Shown here piece by piece: positions 23,070-38,000 of a stretch of DNA of 64,000 nt. The notes beneath the pieces are model-generated. The model was not told the origin of the DNA. It worked only from the letters and a program-made list of their open reading frames with translations, and searched no databases. The DNA is from Ascidia mentula. Lineage: Eukaryota > Chordata > Ascidiacea > Phlebobranchia > Ascidiidae. The position numbers and the translations under genes were made by a program. Every line of letters starts with the position of its first letter. Position 1 is the stretch's first letter. Location of the stretch: NCBI GenBank assembly GCA_947561715.1, contig OX387201.1, forward strand, positions 10,368,001 through 10,432,000, in the 5' to 3' direction.

Positions 23070-26000
23070 TCAGACGACAGAGGCGTCGGAAACTGATCCT
23101 GCCAAGAATCTTTTGGGCGTCACCGTGCTGCCGCTGGAACTGATGGAAGTTAGAACTTGATCCATCTCGAATCCGCCGCCGGTAGAGACGCTCATGGTGT
23201 CTTCGTCATCGGGTAAAAGCTGTCAGAAGCGAATATTCACATATATAAATATACCGAACTTGTAATGTATAGCACTAGATTGTGCTTCAAAGAAGGGCGT
23301 CATCTAATATCTTGCAATTACATTCATTCACTCGTTTATTTGGTCCACAACTTTAAATACATTATATTTGAGCAAATACTGGAGTTAAGGATGTGAAGAT
23401 ATGGGCAGGAAGACGCTGAAATAACCCGAGGGTTTTCAAACGCTTACATATAATGTGACTAAGGCGGACTAGAAAGCACGTTAGTGTCTCCAAAAAATAA
23501 GGATTTTTGAAGAATCACCTGTTCGTGTAGGATTTGGGAAAGTTCACCAGCCATTGTGATGTAACATTGCTGCAACGACTCGTGGTAAACTTGTTGGTTG
23601 GCTGTCACCATTTGTTCGTTGATGTCGAGCGCCCTCCCACAGAGGTCCACGAACCGCCTGCACCATAACGTACAGCTTGATATACAACATATAATAAAAA
23701 GTACAATGGCAAACATACAGCACTATACAGGTCCTAGTAATCACTTTTTGCAAGAACTTTAGTGCCACGATCCTAAGACCAATCAAACTTTTCAGTGCTG
23801 GGAGATCTATGCTTTATATAAACATTTCTAACTTACACAAAAGTATGGAAATTGTAGATAATCAACCAAACGTGATTTGAGTCAACAAATATGAAGATCA
23901 CAGGAATACACGGAATGAACCAAAAACAAAACATGGTGGACAACGATGAAATCAAGAGGGTCGCGATAATAAGTTTTTGGCTGCGTTCATATGACTTCAG
24001 TTTAAACGTGTTCGGTTTATTTTTCTTAGTAAGCCATCAACACCAACCTGTATACTTTACGGAGAAGTTCAGCTGTGTTCGCAGCGTGATTTCCAATCTT
24101 GCCGTCTTCAAGGAAGGCTTTAGCGTACGCAAGTGGACCAGCATTCACCTAAAGTCGGATACAATTTGATTGTCCCGTTCAATTATCTCTGCCGAAATGG
24201 CTAACTTAAGCTCACGACAAAAACCTGGGGATCTTAAAATTTAGTGACATTTGCCCCAAAACTTTTTATTCCAACGAAGTTATTTTATCTGAAAAAAAAA
24301 CACAGTGTATAAATTTCCTACCTGCACATTGACTGATCCTTGGAGACGAAGTTGGAGTTTCTTGAGGTCGACGCGATCGGCCGTGATAAGTTGTTCCAGT
24401 TCATCGCACTTACACGTCATCTCATCCAGAGCAACCTCGATTGGTTTTAGTTCGAAGCTTCGGACGGTGGTCACAGTTATTCGCTTCTTGATGTAGGGAA
24501 AACTATGGGAAGCTGGAATGGAAACACAAATTGTTTAAAACCGCATGGAATAGCTTTACGAACAAGCGACAGTGTTGGTAGAAGTAGTTTATGAACAATA
24601 TATAATCTCTAGAGGGCGCCACAGAGGCAATATACAAGGGTGTTTTATGTTGAAAAATTCCTGAGATGATAACGAAGTCGTTTTCCAGTGTTGTGGTAAA
24701 TTTAACAATTTATCGAAATTTACTCCCATACCCTGTGCATCCGAACGGATCGTAAATAATTGATTTCCAAGATGTTAATGCTGAATCGATGCTATCAAGA
24801 TCGATTAGGTTTCCGGGTCGTAAATACAAAATACACAAATTTTTCAACGAAACCATTCAAGAACGCAAAACTCTATCTAATATCTGTAAAAAACGCTCGA
24901 CAAAACTGCTACTAAAATGCGTTTGCCCAATATCTATGCGCACACCGCTAACGTATTTTAACATTATAATACACTTTGTGTTAATCCGTTCATTTACTTG
25001 TGAGGATGGTTTTTCTCTTCCATTGCTCCTCGATGTCGCCTCTGGCTCGCCCGGCCGACGTGAATGGAGTTTCGAACACAAAGTTTCGGACGTTTTGTTG
25101 TTGCTCGAAGTAATTCCGACGCTGTCCTCTCTCCTGTTCGTCAAAGTAGGGAGTAACGTAGGTAACTTGGATGTAGGCAAACTTCGGATCCAAATCTTTG
25201 AGGTTGACCTGAGGAAGTTAAAGATATGTCATGAAGTTGAGTGAAAATTGCGAAACCTTGGAATCAGTGGTGCTTGTACACGTTTGTACGAGTTCAGGAG
25301 TAACACGTTTTGATGAGTAAATTACTGCAGGTATCAAATTTATGAAATGCCCTTAAATGGTCATCTTTTACAATTTTAGTAGGTTACCACTAAAACACAG
25401 GTATACACAAAACAATTCAGAAAAGAAATTTTGTTATAAACAGATAAGTAACGAAAATATCGCTTAAAACTTGACCAATGCAGAATTTATTTCAATACAA
25501 AACAACAGACAAAACTTGTCGCCACCTTTCCTGACTCTTGAATAAGTTTCACGTTTTCGGGTCCGAATTTCTTTCCGTACATTCGCTGTAGCCGATGCGA
25601 TATCTCGGAAAGTTGGGTCAGTTTTGGTTCCTGCAGGAAATAGTTTGGTTAAACTGATGTAAATACTGTAGTCAAAATATAGAGATTTCAACAAACGGAG
25701 TTACATGAAAATGTCCAAAGAAATGGAATGCGTATCAGGCGGTCACTTAACTTAATACTCTGATTAATACTCTTTTACAACTAAAAGGTCACAAAATAAA
25801 GGCCCGTCGATAAAAAAGCGGCACTTTGATGTTGGCAGTTAATAAAGTCTGTTACGAAATAGTCAAATGCTTTGTACCAAATACACAATGTTATTTTATC
25901 TGGATTTTTCACACCTGGATTTAACATCGCGGATCCTTGCAACAAAATTTTATTTCCCGAGGAAAGATTTAGGACTCGCGCAACCTTTTGTAAAGAGTTT

Positions 26001-29000
26001 TGCGACCAACTGTTAACATCGATCTACCAACAGCGAACGGATTGGGGCAATAACGTCCCATAGCACACTTTGATTAAACTCGAGTTTACAGCAATCCCAG
26101 CTACACGCTAGCGGCAATATATAACCACAGAACTTGACGAACGTTTTAACCCTTTCATCTTTAGCAGCGAAACACCACCAGGTGTTCATTGCGTCTCTCA
26201 CGAACACCATACAGGTGACTTCAAAAATTTGAACAAGAAGGCTTTGGTTACAATGGTTGCATGGCAACTGTAGATAACGCGGTTTGAAATTACCAAGGAA
26301 CTCGAATAGGTTTCATGGACCACCGCAGCCACGGGAACGTGCAGCGCCACCACAGCATATTGTAACCTTTACTTGCAATTACTAATGAGGTTAACCACGC
26401 GAAGCCTTGAGGTGATAATATATGCAACGAATCATTTTTGTAAAAGGGAAACAAAACAATGGCAGCCATCTTCCTTGACAAGCACAAAAACAAACAATTC
26501 CGGGTATGCGTACTTTGAACCAATATCTATTGATATTCCCAACTGTTTGAAGTGAAGGGTTTTCATCGTGAGGAATAACGATTCACAGGGAATACGTGCA
26601 GACAACTCCTACCTTATATATGTATTGTTTTCCATTCTCCTCGTCGAAGAAGTTCTGACCGAAAAGCGCAACCCGGAAGTAAGTTCCCAGCATTCTCTTC
26701 CCGTTTCGATTCACTTCAGTCACTTTTTCGTATCCACTTTTCAGTGTGCCGTATATGTTTATAAGTGACTGCAAGAATAGTTATTGTTTAACATCCCGAC
26801 ATCGTTTGCACTATGGTTACTGAGGAAAGCCAGTTTGTTAGTAGCATTTACAAAACTCTGATGAACTATAACTGTATCGGGGAGGTCCAGATTTGTGAGC
26901 ATCCTGGGCCTCAATACTGTTTAAGAGCGAGTTGGTGGACCGTAAGTATAAAAATAAGGCTCACCGCATTACCTAGAAAGTGATTTTAATTGTCTGCCAA
27001 AACAACACATGCTATCTACCAATGAGTTACCACCATAAAAAAAGTACACTGCGATCCCCACAAAAACCATGCCCCGACCATCCTGACTTATATAATACCC
27101 ATAATGATTGTATATTTTGTTTATTGAGTATTGTATTTCAGTATTGTAAGGCGTTAACAAGAACTTACCTCGTAATCCCTACGTTTTTCATAGTACGGGA
27201 TGATCATGTTAAAGATGTGGACCATGAGTTCGTATCTCTCTGCTTTCTGCAAGTGATCCACGCAGTTGTGGAGCATCACAGTTAAAACGTCCTGGAAGAA
27301 GAAGATTGGCAAACCATCAGGTCGGGTGGGGTTGGGTTAATATTAGTCAACTGGCATTTTACTGAGACTATTTTAACACAGGAATGAAAATAAGTCTGTG
27401 TCTGTTCACAATGTTTATGTTAAAATTTATCGTTTCGAAAACAGCAAATGGCGCTGTTCATGTACCAAGTCATTAACATCTAATAATAGCCCGTAACGTT
27501 CACTGGAGGTTTAATTATTATTTTGAGTTTGAATTTTCTTCCTTGTTTACCTCGTCATATTGAACATCCTGCATTCCAACATCTTCCTTCAGTGCCGACT
27601 CTTCCTTTTCCACGTTAGGTGAAATTGCTCGAAATCCCGAACATCCCTTGCTCACCACACCTAACACAACGCAAAACATCTATCAAAAGGAGCATTTGCC
27701 GAAACATTTCAAGTTTTGTCATAAAATAATTTAATGAAGAAGAAGCGAAGTGGAATTGCAGGAAATTATTCATCAGGCATGAATGCAAACGTCCTTCAGA
27801 TTGATCACGCGCAGAATCAAGAATAAACGAGAATTAAATTTATTCGAATGAGATCGAATGAGTGCACTCAAATCACGTGACAAAAATGTCAGCGTTTCGC
27901 AAACTTTGAACCAATTTTGAGATGATTTTTCGCGCATACGCGGTGCCAACAGAATTGCGCCAAAAAATTGAAATAAAATTAGCAAACTGAAATAGATCAA
28001 GTAAAATCTGGGTACATGCAGTTTGACAGCAAACAGTGAAAGTGTGAATATTGAAGTCGGTCGGAAAAATTGAATAGATTCGAAATGAAATCCTCGCAAA
28101 CGTTCTCCTCACTTAGTTGAAACTCGTCCCCAGTTAGCTGATGCTCAGGACCATCTGTGTTGGGGGAAGTCCCGAAAACGCGAGACACAAAAGCCGTCGA
28201 GAGACCGGAGTAAATGGAAGAATTGTTGCTATCCGGGTGACGTTGCAGTTCTGACGAGCGCAATTGAAATAATATTGAAGAAGAGATGTTGTGTGCTTTT
28301 GTGGCTACAGCTACGCGCGCATAACAGAAACAAAGCGAGTTCGCGTGTGTGTAAAAAATCAACCTGAGGCAATATCGTCATGAAGCAAAAAATGCAAATT
28401 GAATCAAAAGAATATACTGCAACATATCTACACTGGTTAGTATGACGAAACGAGAGGTTAAAAGCATGTAGTTTTAGTTAGTTAGTCAGTAAAAGAAAAG
28501 ATCCCACACCGAGGCAGGTAAGTAAAAACTTTACGACCAGAAGCACCGTTTTACAACCCAGTGTTTGACTAAGGATGAACTTGGCTGTGACAAGTTTTAT
28601 AACGCTGTCTAAGCTTATTTTCGCGATTTACTGCTTGCAATGACGTCACCGCCGTGGCGAGGCGATGATCGGTGTTTTACAGCTGCTCGGGGAGGAATAA
28701 ATTATTCACGGAGAGTAAAGAGGGTTTAACGAGCGCTCACCTTTCCTCTTCAGATATTCCGCCACCAAAGCAGCAATGTGAACGTAGCACATGGCGGCCT
28801 GTGAGTAAAAAAATACAGTTTAATTTAGGAAAAACGCTACAGCTCGTTTGCACTTAATGATGGGTTCTACTTTGGTGTCGATGACTTCAAACTTTTAGGG
28901 CGATAAAATCACGATTTCCGGCGGTAATCAACATTTCGTGATGAGAAATTTTGCGCCCAGAAATTACTTCACAATTTTCAGCGAAAACCCCCCTATTCGT

Positions 29001-32000
29001 GATAAGCGGCGACCCTTTCTTTTAAACATTACATGCAGTGCGACCTTTGGGATACAACACAACACACCGCACCGTACAATTCCCTTCGTGCACCGAATGC
29101 GCAAACACACAACAAAGCGATTCACAATCAGTGTATTGGAACCGCAAACACACAAACCTCAGAATAATTGCCGTTCTTTTCGTGTGCGCGAGCCATGGAT
29201 TCGAGCCAGGTTTTACGCAGTTCCGGGGTTGCGGCGTACGACTTTGCGAGGCTGCACTGCAGGTCCACCAGCATCTCCTGGTCGTCCTTATGTTCCTTCA
29301 TAGCAGCTGTGGCCATCAGCACGGTGCGAATCTTCTTGGTGAGGTCTTTTACTTCCATGGGGAACGATGTGCTCTGTGCCGAGAAATAATTACGTAATTA
29401 TGTCAAGAGCGATGGTCGGTGCGTAGTTACGCGGCCAGTTTGTCAACATAAGCAATTACGGGTCGGCGATGTGTGATTACGCACAGTTTGCCACGTCGCT
29501 GCCAAACATAACACGGCCCGAAGAGCGAGGTCAAATCGGTGCGCGTCCACTGGGAATGCAGCTGCGCTGGACACACAGGATCAAAAAGGAACGAAGGCGC
29601 AGGTTCGCAGTCCGAAGTTGAGTCCTGTCGCTTCGGGATTTATGCGAGGCGACTTGGGATTAGTCGACAGCAAGCGAACGTGAACGCCTGTCAAGCAGCG
29701 TTTAGGGACAGAGTAAAACGATCCGCAGTCACTAGCGAGGGAAGGAAGAGCGAAGTGGCCGTTTGCGCCTAATGTATGCCAGCCAACATTGTAGTGCCAG
29801 TCAGCAGTGTTCGGTGACTCACATGTACCGATGTACGGTTCTGTCGTTTCAGTTGTGCTCTGCGTTGTTCGAATCGCGCCGCATGTGAAGCGTAGGTTGA
29901 AATGGGTTAGTGTAAATATAGTTGCTTTACTGATTGTTAGCTACGCAAAGAAGAAACATATATTTGCATATGGATTATTACAATAGACGAGTACACCACG
30001 GCTAATGCAGAAACGTCAGCTGGAAGCACAGCTGCTTGTCAGTGCAGTTTGGAGAACAGTCATTTCCATGAGACACCCAATGATATGGCAGGTGTAATTA
30101 TAATTAAACATCGGCTAATAGCAGTCTTGCCACACACTTACCTTTCCATTTCATTTAATTTCTTAACGTCGTAAGAAACAGGTCTCAAGTGAAAGTTGTG
30201 TATTGAGTGAAAAGGTTTGTTTTAAGATAGTTTTCGACTCGAACAGCTTTGCATTCCGCAGCAGAAGGTTAAATAATTACGAAACCAAAGAGACCGAATT
30301 TTGCAAACCCCAAAACAAAGGCAAAGTTAAACAGGAAAATATCGGCTCACATGCAGTTGAACGCAATAAATTGGGTAGTTTTTTGTTGTTGGTTATAAGA
30401 GTTGTCATCACATTATGCGTATTTCGTGCATGTGTGTTGGCGCAGTCGAGAGATGTCACCATTTCCTGTTTCATATCCAGACAATATGAGAAGGCAGTCA
30501 GTCCTGCAGCTCGAGGAGGAGACAATTAGTAACGGTGACTTCGTGCATTTTGCAGCTCGTACAATTAATAACGCCCATTTCGCGATGGAGGATTGCTTTA
30601 CGACACGCTTCGATGTGAAATGACGCATTTTGGCTTGCGAGTGGTACTTGGCAACGTCACTAAATGGCACTGAGCCAAAACTTGTGACCAAGCAAGGCCT
30701 TAGAAAGTTGTCACAGGACTTTGTAGAACACAAGGCGGTATAGAGAGGCTGCACTGCAGCAGGTGGGTTGATATTGTGAACAGTTTACAACTACTTCCCG
30801 GTTAGATGCGGTCGAGGTGGTAACTTTTTACAGCTATGTGAGAAACGCACATAACCTGAAGGTGGTGAGAATAGTGGTGATGTCAGGTACTGTCAAGCCT
30901 ATATAATGCAACTATTGCTGTACTTCATACATACTACGTAGAACAAGGTAAGGTAAACACAGATTACGAGATGTGGGTTTTGATATAGACCATTGTACTA
31001 GAAAGGTTAAATATGAAAACAGTTTGTGATATAAGCAGTGATTTTTGCTCTAAAAATGAAAAACGTCACAAACACAAGAAAATGTTGTTGAAAGATTTTG
31101 AGATAGTGTGTAGGTAATGGTTTTGGCATTTGTGATGCGTAAGCTTTGTATATTTTGTTCAAGCCGACTAAATCAACAGTGGCAGAGAAAGCTGGACATT
31201 TTTGTTTTTCACAAGCAACATTTTCACCCAAACACGAACTTGTGGAGAATTTGTCCATTATTATTAAAAAAAATTAACATAAAACTGATTTCATACAATT
31301 TTTGTTTTATGCTGGTTTTATAACGTAAAATTCCGCAGTAGCTGACAGTGACTTTTTAGCATATGCGTAGCAAAACTACATAAATTTTAAGTTATTATAC
31401 GATACTATACATGAAATGATTATATATAATGCAAGGTATCAAAGATCGGACGTTTTTTTTATATCCCACAGAAAACTTTTAGGTTCAATATTTTCTTCCT
31501 AAAAGCTCATTTGAGTTGTCTCTGTTTGAGTTGACAAACAACCAATACACACATTCACCCATACATTAAGCTTGGTGTCCGGTGCAAATGTTAAGGATGG
31601 ATAGTGACGGATCGGAAAATCATGAGAAAAAGGCGTGGAAAGGATCATTGTTGTTGGATTTCGGCCACGAAGTGGGAGAGACATTAAATGAGCTCGAACT
31701 AGAATACGATGAGATGATTGTGAACTTTGAAAATCAGGTTCGTGGCCTTCGGGTCTTGAGTAAATCGCTGTGCACCCAATTTGGGAGGTGACCTTTACTA
31801 TGCGATAAGTGCTCCTCTGTGCGGCATTTCATGAACAAGAAGGCCATTTTCTGTCATTTACAATTTCGCAGCAGAAAGCGGTTTGCACGAAAAACTAAAA
31901 ATGCCGCGGTTAATTAGGTTTCGTTGTGAAACATGCTTATGCGGGTAAAACAAGGCAAGACGGAAAAAGCGACCCGTGCGTATCTAATACATTGGCTTGT

Positions 32001-35000
32001 ACGAACTTGTAGGACAAAAGTAGTTCCCAGTAGGCTTTGCACTGTGACTCATTCTTAACACGCATTGTGACTAACACAACGCGCAACGTTGTTTCCAGCA
32101 ATAACTTTAACCTAAAAACACGGTGTCTGGATCGATAAACATAATCTCTCCCGAGGAAAACGACTCACGATAGCATCTTGTGTAGACACTTTCCCCGAAG
32201 TGTTGGTTTCGTGTATTACCGCGGCTGGTTGGGGTTCCCAAGCACACTCATATTAGGCGAAACGAGGCGAGTGCACAACACCACGATCCTATGAGGGCGC
32301 ACATAAAACGTGACCGCGCCGAGACTCGTTAGAATAATCACCAACGCCTTCCTCGTGTTATCATGCAGAAGTCGAGACTGAAGGGATTCGCGCCACAAGA
32401 AAGCACGATACAAGAGGACGCGGTGCGATCTGCCAGTCCAGCTCTGAGCGACGCGAGCAGCAACGATCATTCAGGAAAACGAGCTTCTTTCAGCAGCGGA
32501 GGTTTGAAGTCGACCTTCAGAAACGCGCACAGCACTATAAAACGAAAGCTCTCCAACCGAGGTTCGTCGAGTTCGCAGCGAACTTCTCCGCGCATGGTGA
32601 AGAGAGAACAGAAACGAGGCAGCGAAGATTTTGAAAGACACGACAAGTCGGAAACGAGCAGCCTCAACAGCGAGGTTTTCGCAAAGGAGGAAGCAGTGAA
32701 CGGAGTTGCGGAGAGAAAAGACAGTGGCATGGATTACCCTCTACCTATGGCATACGACCAACACCGGGACAGCGCTGGAAGTTCGGGCTCAGGTTCTCGA
32801 CTTTCCGTTGCACTTAGTGGAAAGCCTCCTATATCACCAGGAAAAATGGGGATTCGGCTTCGGAGCTCCACTGTTAGTACGCACAATGATCACGTGATTA
32901 CCCCACCGGTTGTGATCGACGGTGAAGTGAAACGGGATTATCAATACGTGTCGCCAGCCAGAAGGGTGAGCAATTCACACAAGGGCGACAACAAAGGTGG
33001 AATATTCCGTTCGAGTAGTTTCGCCAAGATACTGGGACGCCAAGAGAACGGATCTCCCGACAGATCGCGCCACAGCAGCAGAGAGGAATCACCGCTGAAA
33101 GCACTTTACAAGGCTACCGTGTTAGGGGAATCAAACAACAAGGAAAACCAGAACAATCACAACAACGCCGCCTTGTTGAGAATGTACAAATGCACCACGT
33201 GATGTCGGGGATATTTTCGGCGCACAATTGGGCAATTAGCGACGGATCGCCGCGACTGATGGATTGCTTCGTGGTCGGTTAATTGCCTTTCCATGCCGCG
33301 TGCACAAGATTTGTTCCTCGCACAAGAAATACCAACATCTGCCGTCTTCACTTCCACTCACGACTTTTGGCCGCATTTCTTCCCTTTTCCTTTACGTTAA
33401 CTTTTCAACAGTCTTTATTTGTGTTTGTCTCGCTTTTACGTACATGTCTAAATAAATTAAGAAAACGAACGTTGGTTTTTCATTTTCTGTGTTATTTTAA
33501 CATGCAGTATAGACATGTTGGGGTCGAGACGTCACGCTACAGAAGGTACAAAGGGATTAAATGCAAATTGGAGCGTGCGTTTGCTTGCTAGGCTTGTAGT
33601 CGTGATGTAGTAAAGAGTTTCTAGGCCGGCCGCAACGTCACCGTTTAAGATATTTTTGAATGTGGCTTTTTGAATGTAGGTGATTACCACTCACAAACCA
33701 ATTTAAAACTTTACGATTAATGGTCATTCGATAGCGCGCCGACTGGAGCACTTAAAATACTAATTGGTGATGCTAATCGGGTTTATTCTGGACCAGGGGG
33801 TTAAGAACGTACGTGTATGGCGTTAGAAGCCAGGTTGTCAACGTTTTAAGCGGTTAGATAATTACTGTTTTTCGACTAGCATATGGCGCGTAATGCCTAA
33901 TATAGGCGGACATCATCGAAAGCTCTTCGCCAAACGTAGTAAACAGAGCGTTCGGGTCATAGCCCGGGGCTAACGTCGAACAAACATTGAACAAAATAAC
34001 AATGTTCAGAAAAACATGTTTGTTAGGAATTCTTTTTTACCAACAAGAGATGTACGTGACGACAGTAAGTGCGATTTATATAGGAATATAGCTGAAATTC
34101 ATCCCTTTTTCCCCAGGAAACGTTGTGTTTTATGTTAACCACACATAATCAAAACAAACCATTCCAGAAAATACAATAAAAAATCCTGAGTCGTCTGTTT
34201 AACGTTTTTCTTCGATTCGCCTGTGTTTGCAGGCCTCGCTTATCGCAATAAGCGTTAAACGTTAAACAGACGACTCCGGATTTTTTATTGTATTTTCTGC
34301 TAAATCTGTTAGTCTCCGTTAGTCATAGAGACAACAGGCAATTTGAAGAAAACAAACTTTCACAAACCAATCCATGCATAATAAAAATATTTGTTGTTAT
34401 ATAACCTTCAGGCGTTTGCATATATTCAAAAGTAAATTAACCATAGCGTAAAGACAACGCAGTGTATCCAGTTCTAGTATTTTCTCTATTTATTATGTTT
34501 GATTCATTTTTGTCAAAACTCCACAAAAATCGTTGTTCATAGCAAAGATTATGACTAAAATTTTTGTTACGACGCAAGAAATTAAAACGCGCATTGAAAG
34601 GTCACGTGGCCTCACCTGCATGCCCTTGTCGCTGATAGCGTAATTGTTGATGACCGAGAGAGAATGTTGGAAACGGGAACTGCCGATTCCAACTTCCTCG
34701 CTTATTAGCTGTGACACCGACTTGATCATCTGAAACGGATGGAAAGCTGTTAGATGACATCAATGCAAAGTATACGATGTGTAGAATTCCTGGGATGCGA
34801 CCCGCGGTGATTGACTCACCCAATACTGACCTATACAAAATACCCTCATGTGCATTATGCAAGGTTTTGCATACACTGAGGTACAATCTGTCAACGTTTG
34901 GTTTATTCATTACCCTTGGTGTTTAACCGCTTCATGGCGATTGGAAGTGGAAAATGACAACTTGAAAATGGTTGGACGAGGTTAAAACATTTGAAAACCG

Positions 35001-38000
35001 AAACTGCGACATAAATAATTCACTAAACCAAAACGTTGCATTAAAATAGTGAAAATTTAGTCAAACATTCCCGACATTTTCTTTACAAGACTGCAGATAA
35101 ATCACTACAAATAGTTATAAATATAGTTGTATTCCCCAAAATGAAATCTCTAGAAAACTTCCCTGTAAGTAATACTTAGAAAAGACAATCTCTAGTGTCC
35201 ATATATAGAACAACCGACGCGCCAGGTAGCATTAAAAGCCACACCTTACACGGCCAAAACTGACAACCGATCAAAATTGCGACGTCATTAACTTTCGGGG
35301 AACTACCACAAAAGGTTGACTAAAAGGCAGCAAATGTCTGCGCCTAAATTTAGCCGACGTCACTTTTCGGTCAACTTCCGGGAAAACTGAGAGGCCAGTG
35401 ACTGGTCACGTGACGAGAACACGCATTCGGAAGAATCTGCGTGCTGTGAGTTGAGGGTTCGGGAGGCGAATAAGGGGAACGAGATTAAGGTTTTTAGGGC
35501 GGAGTTTATTTGGCCGCGCAAAAACGCGACAGACTATGAGACAGATAGTAGTGGAAATTTGTCTGCCCGCACTAATTTAGGTCGGGAATTAACGGAAGTT
35601 TCAACAAATAGCGTTTAACGAGTCACGATGTGTATTATTAATATTATTGTTGTGTTTTGAATGGAAAGTTACACGGGTTTGTTGGTTGTAATTTCAGACA
35701 AAATACACAAACAGGTCACGATAATAGTAACGACCAGATCGTTTGCGCCTAATTTAACACAACTTGCAATTCTCATTGTACAATTGCCACACAAACGATT
35801 TTACAGCTAATAAATATATAAAGCAAGGGAAGGTTGTGGTTAATATTCTTCCAACCGTGCAAAACAAGTAGATGGTACATTTCAACTTAACGCGACTTAT
35901 AAAATCATAAAACGACTGTCTGTTACATTGCTGTCAGAAACACCTAAAGACCATCCGACTCAGCCGTTCACCAAAGCCCAGGAAGTGACAATCAGACGAC
36001 ATGCACTCTGAGTTACCTGCAAATGGGAACGCACAAAATTTCTGCCAGGGCCGTGTTCGAAGTTGCTCCTCATGAGTAGGTATAAAAGGGCGCATGCTTC
36101 CGATCTGGTGGAGGCGAGTCGTGAGTTACAACATCTCAGTGAATGGTAGATGATCGAAGCACACATGTCCGCCGAACCGCGGAACAACACGTTGGGAAAC
36201 TGCGAAGACAAAAAAATAGTCTTTGCTTGAAAAGTCCCATTCACAAAACACGTTCAAAACGATCCGACATACATGGGTAAACACGACCGAAACGCCAACT
36301 TTATACGTAGAAAAATATTACTTGTTTTCAAACATGTGTTTGTATAGAATAAAGGTGGGAGACTGTTTCGACTCGGTGGTCAGAACTTCATCAATATTTG
36401 ACAAGTAATGGGTCATGTGTATATGTACTGGACTATTCGTTTACATTATAGATTCACAAAACAATTCAATTACGAACTGAAATTAACGTTTGAAAGCTGC
36501 AGCCAAAAAAACAAACTTGGATTAGATTAAATTTAATTCCATTACAAATTGTGTTCTAAAGTGACAATACCAACATCTGGCGGGCTAGAATAAAAATCCA
36601 ACAGTCCATAGTTTATCCATTGTAAAGTCAAGTCACATTGTAAAGTCATGAATGCTATTATTAGGAATTCTGCGCATTGTTAAAATCATTTCAGGAAAGG
36701 TCCACAGTTCAACTTGACACATCGTCTGACGTCATACCTTGCACAGGAATAGACGGAAGGAAGCGAATGCGTGTTTGAGCACGAACTCTGATTGGCTGAT
36801 CTGAAGAAACGTCAGCATGACTGCGAATAACTTGCGCATCAGTGGGCTGTCGCCGTCACGTGATTGCAGTTGTTTCTGCGAAAACAAAAGTTGTGCATGT
36901 GTAAGTGGGCGGGTCTGGAAAACTTTTTCCGGAAAGTGTTGCTACCGAAACTAATGTTGTTTTTTTAGGCTTTGAAAATAAACCATGTAAGTACTCGTTC
37001 AATAACATCTAGTGTCTGACAGATCAAGCCTCGTAATTGCGACATGGTATTAATCCATTCAGGGACTGGTTTACATTAAAGCAAACGTCATAACACTAAA
37101 ATATTAAACGATTAATAAACTAATGTTTTACGTGAACGCCAAATAGAACAGCGACAAATGGAGAAGTAGCGGTGATGTTTCTGTGTATACTTATGCGTGA
37201 TCAATGGTGTCGGTTTTACATGTACTGAGCAAGTGTTTGGGTCATTGCGACTGTTATGGACACGATCCAGTCACTGATACGTGATTCACAGTGGGAAGTG
37301 GGTTGCTTTTTTAGTTACCTACTTTGTATTGCCTCATAAACTCGGCAAACATGTCAAGCACGATGAGGCTAACTTCGGTGGAAAGGTTCGATTCGAGAAG
37401 GGTCAGCTGACTCAGTTCCGCATCGTCGATCATGTGTGACGCCTCTGCAACAACCAATCAGAGCGTTGCGGCAATTGGTATACGTTTATTATAGGTTGGT
37501 AAAAACAACGTCGTATGCTTTGTTAAACAAAAGGTTCCTAAATAAAATTATGTTGTGGCATTTTTGAATGTCCATTCTCCAATTCGAACACATTAAGATA
37601 TTTTTAACGTTACTTACGAGTAACCATCGGTTCTGCGACAATGCTGACATGTTTGTAATGTTGGGCCGTCGAAGATCGAATGCGGACGGGAAGAGATTTG
37701 AACTTGTTACTGTTCGTGATTTTAGAAAGAGAACCGAATCTACGAACGACAATAAGTTGTGTGAATTCGAGACATTTTAGTTGTTCGGTTTTTGTTCAAC
37801 ATCAAACGCAAATTGCAGTCAGAGATTGGTCACAAATTAACTCGGCTTCAGTTTTCACAAATTAATGGCCGGAAAATGATTGTGCGATAATTACTCTTAT
37901 CCGGTTGGTAACGAGGAATCATGTGACTTGTATTGCAGATTGTCATTATTTTAAAACAAAAATCGAAATTTGCAGAAAAAATTATTCCAACTTTAAGGAG

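Larger units (their letters stand above)
29374..34615. other. 5.2-kb DOCK intron containing opposite-strand features
   Basis: The intron holds the Ser-rich ORF at 32363-33202 and the ORF at 31588-31787, both plus strand, and the foldback repeat at 34166-34298. The other small ORFs look like chance. Nothing is seen in about 29.4-31.5 kb beyond moderately CpG-containing DNA. Confidence 0.5.
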
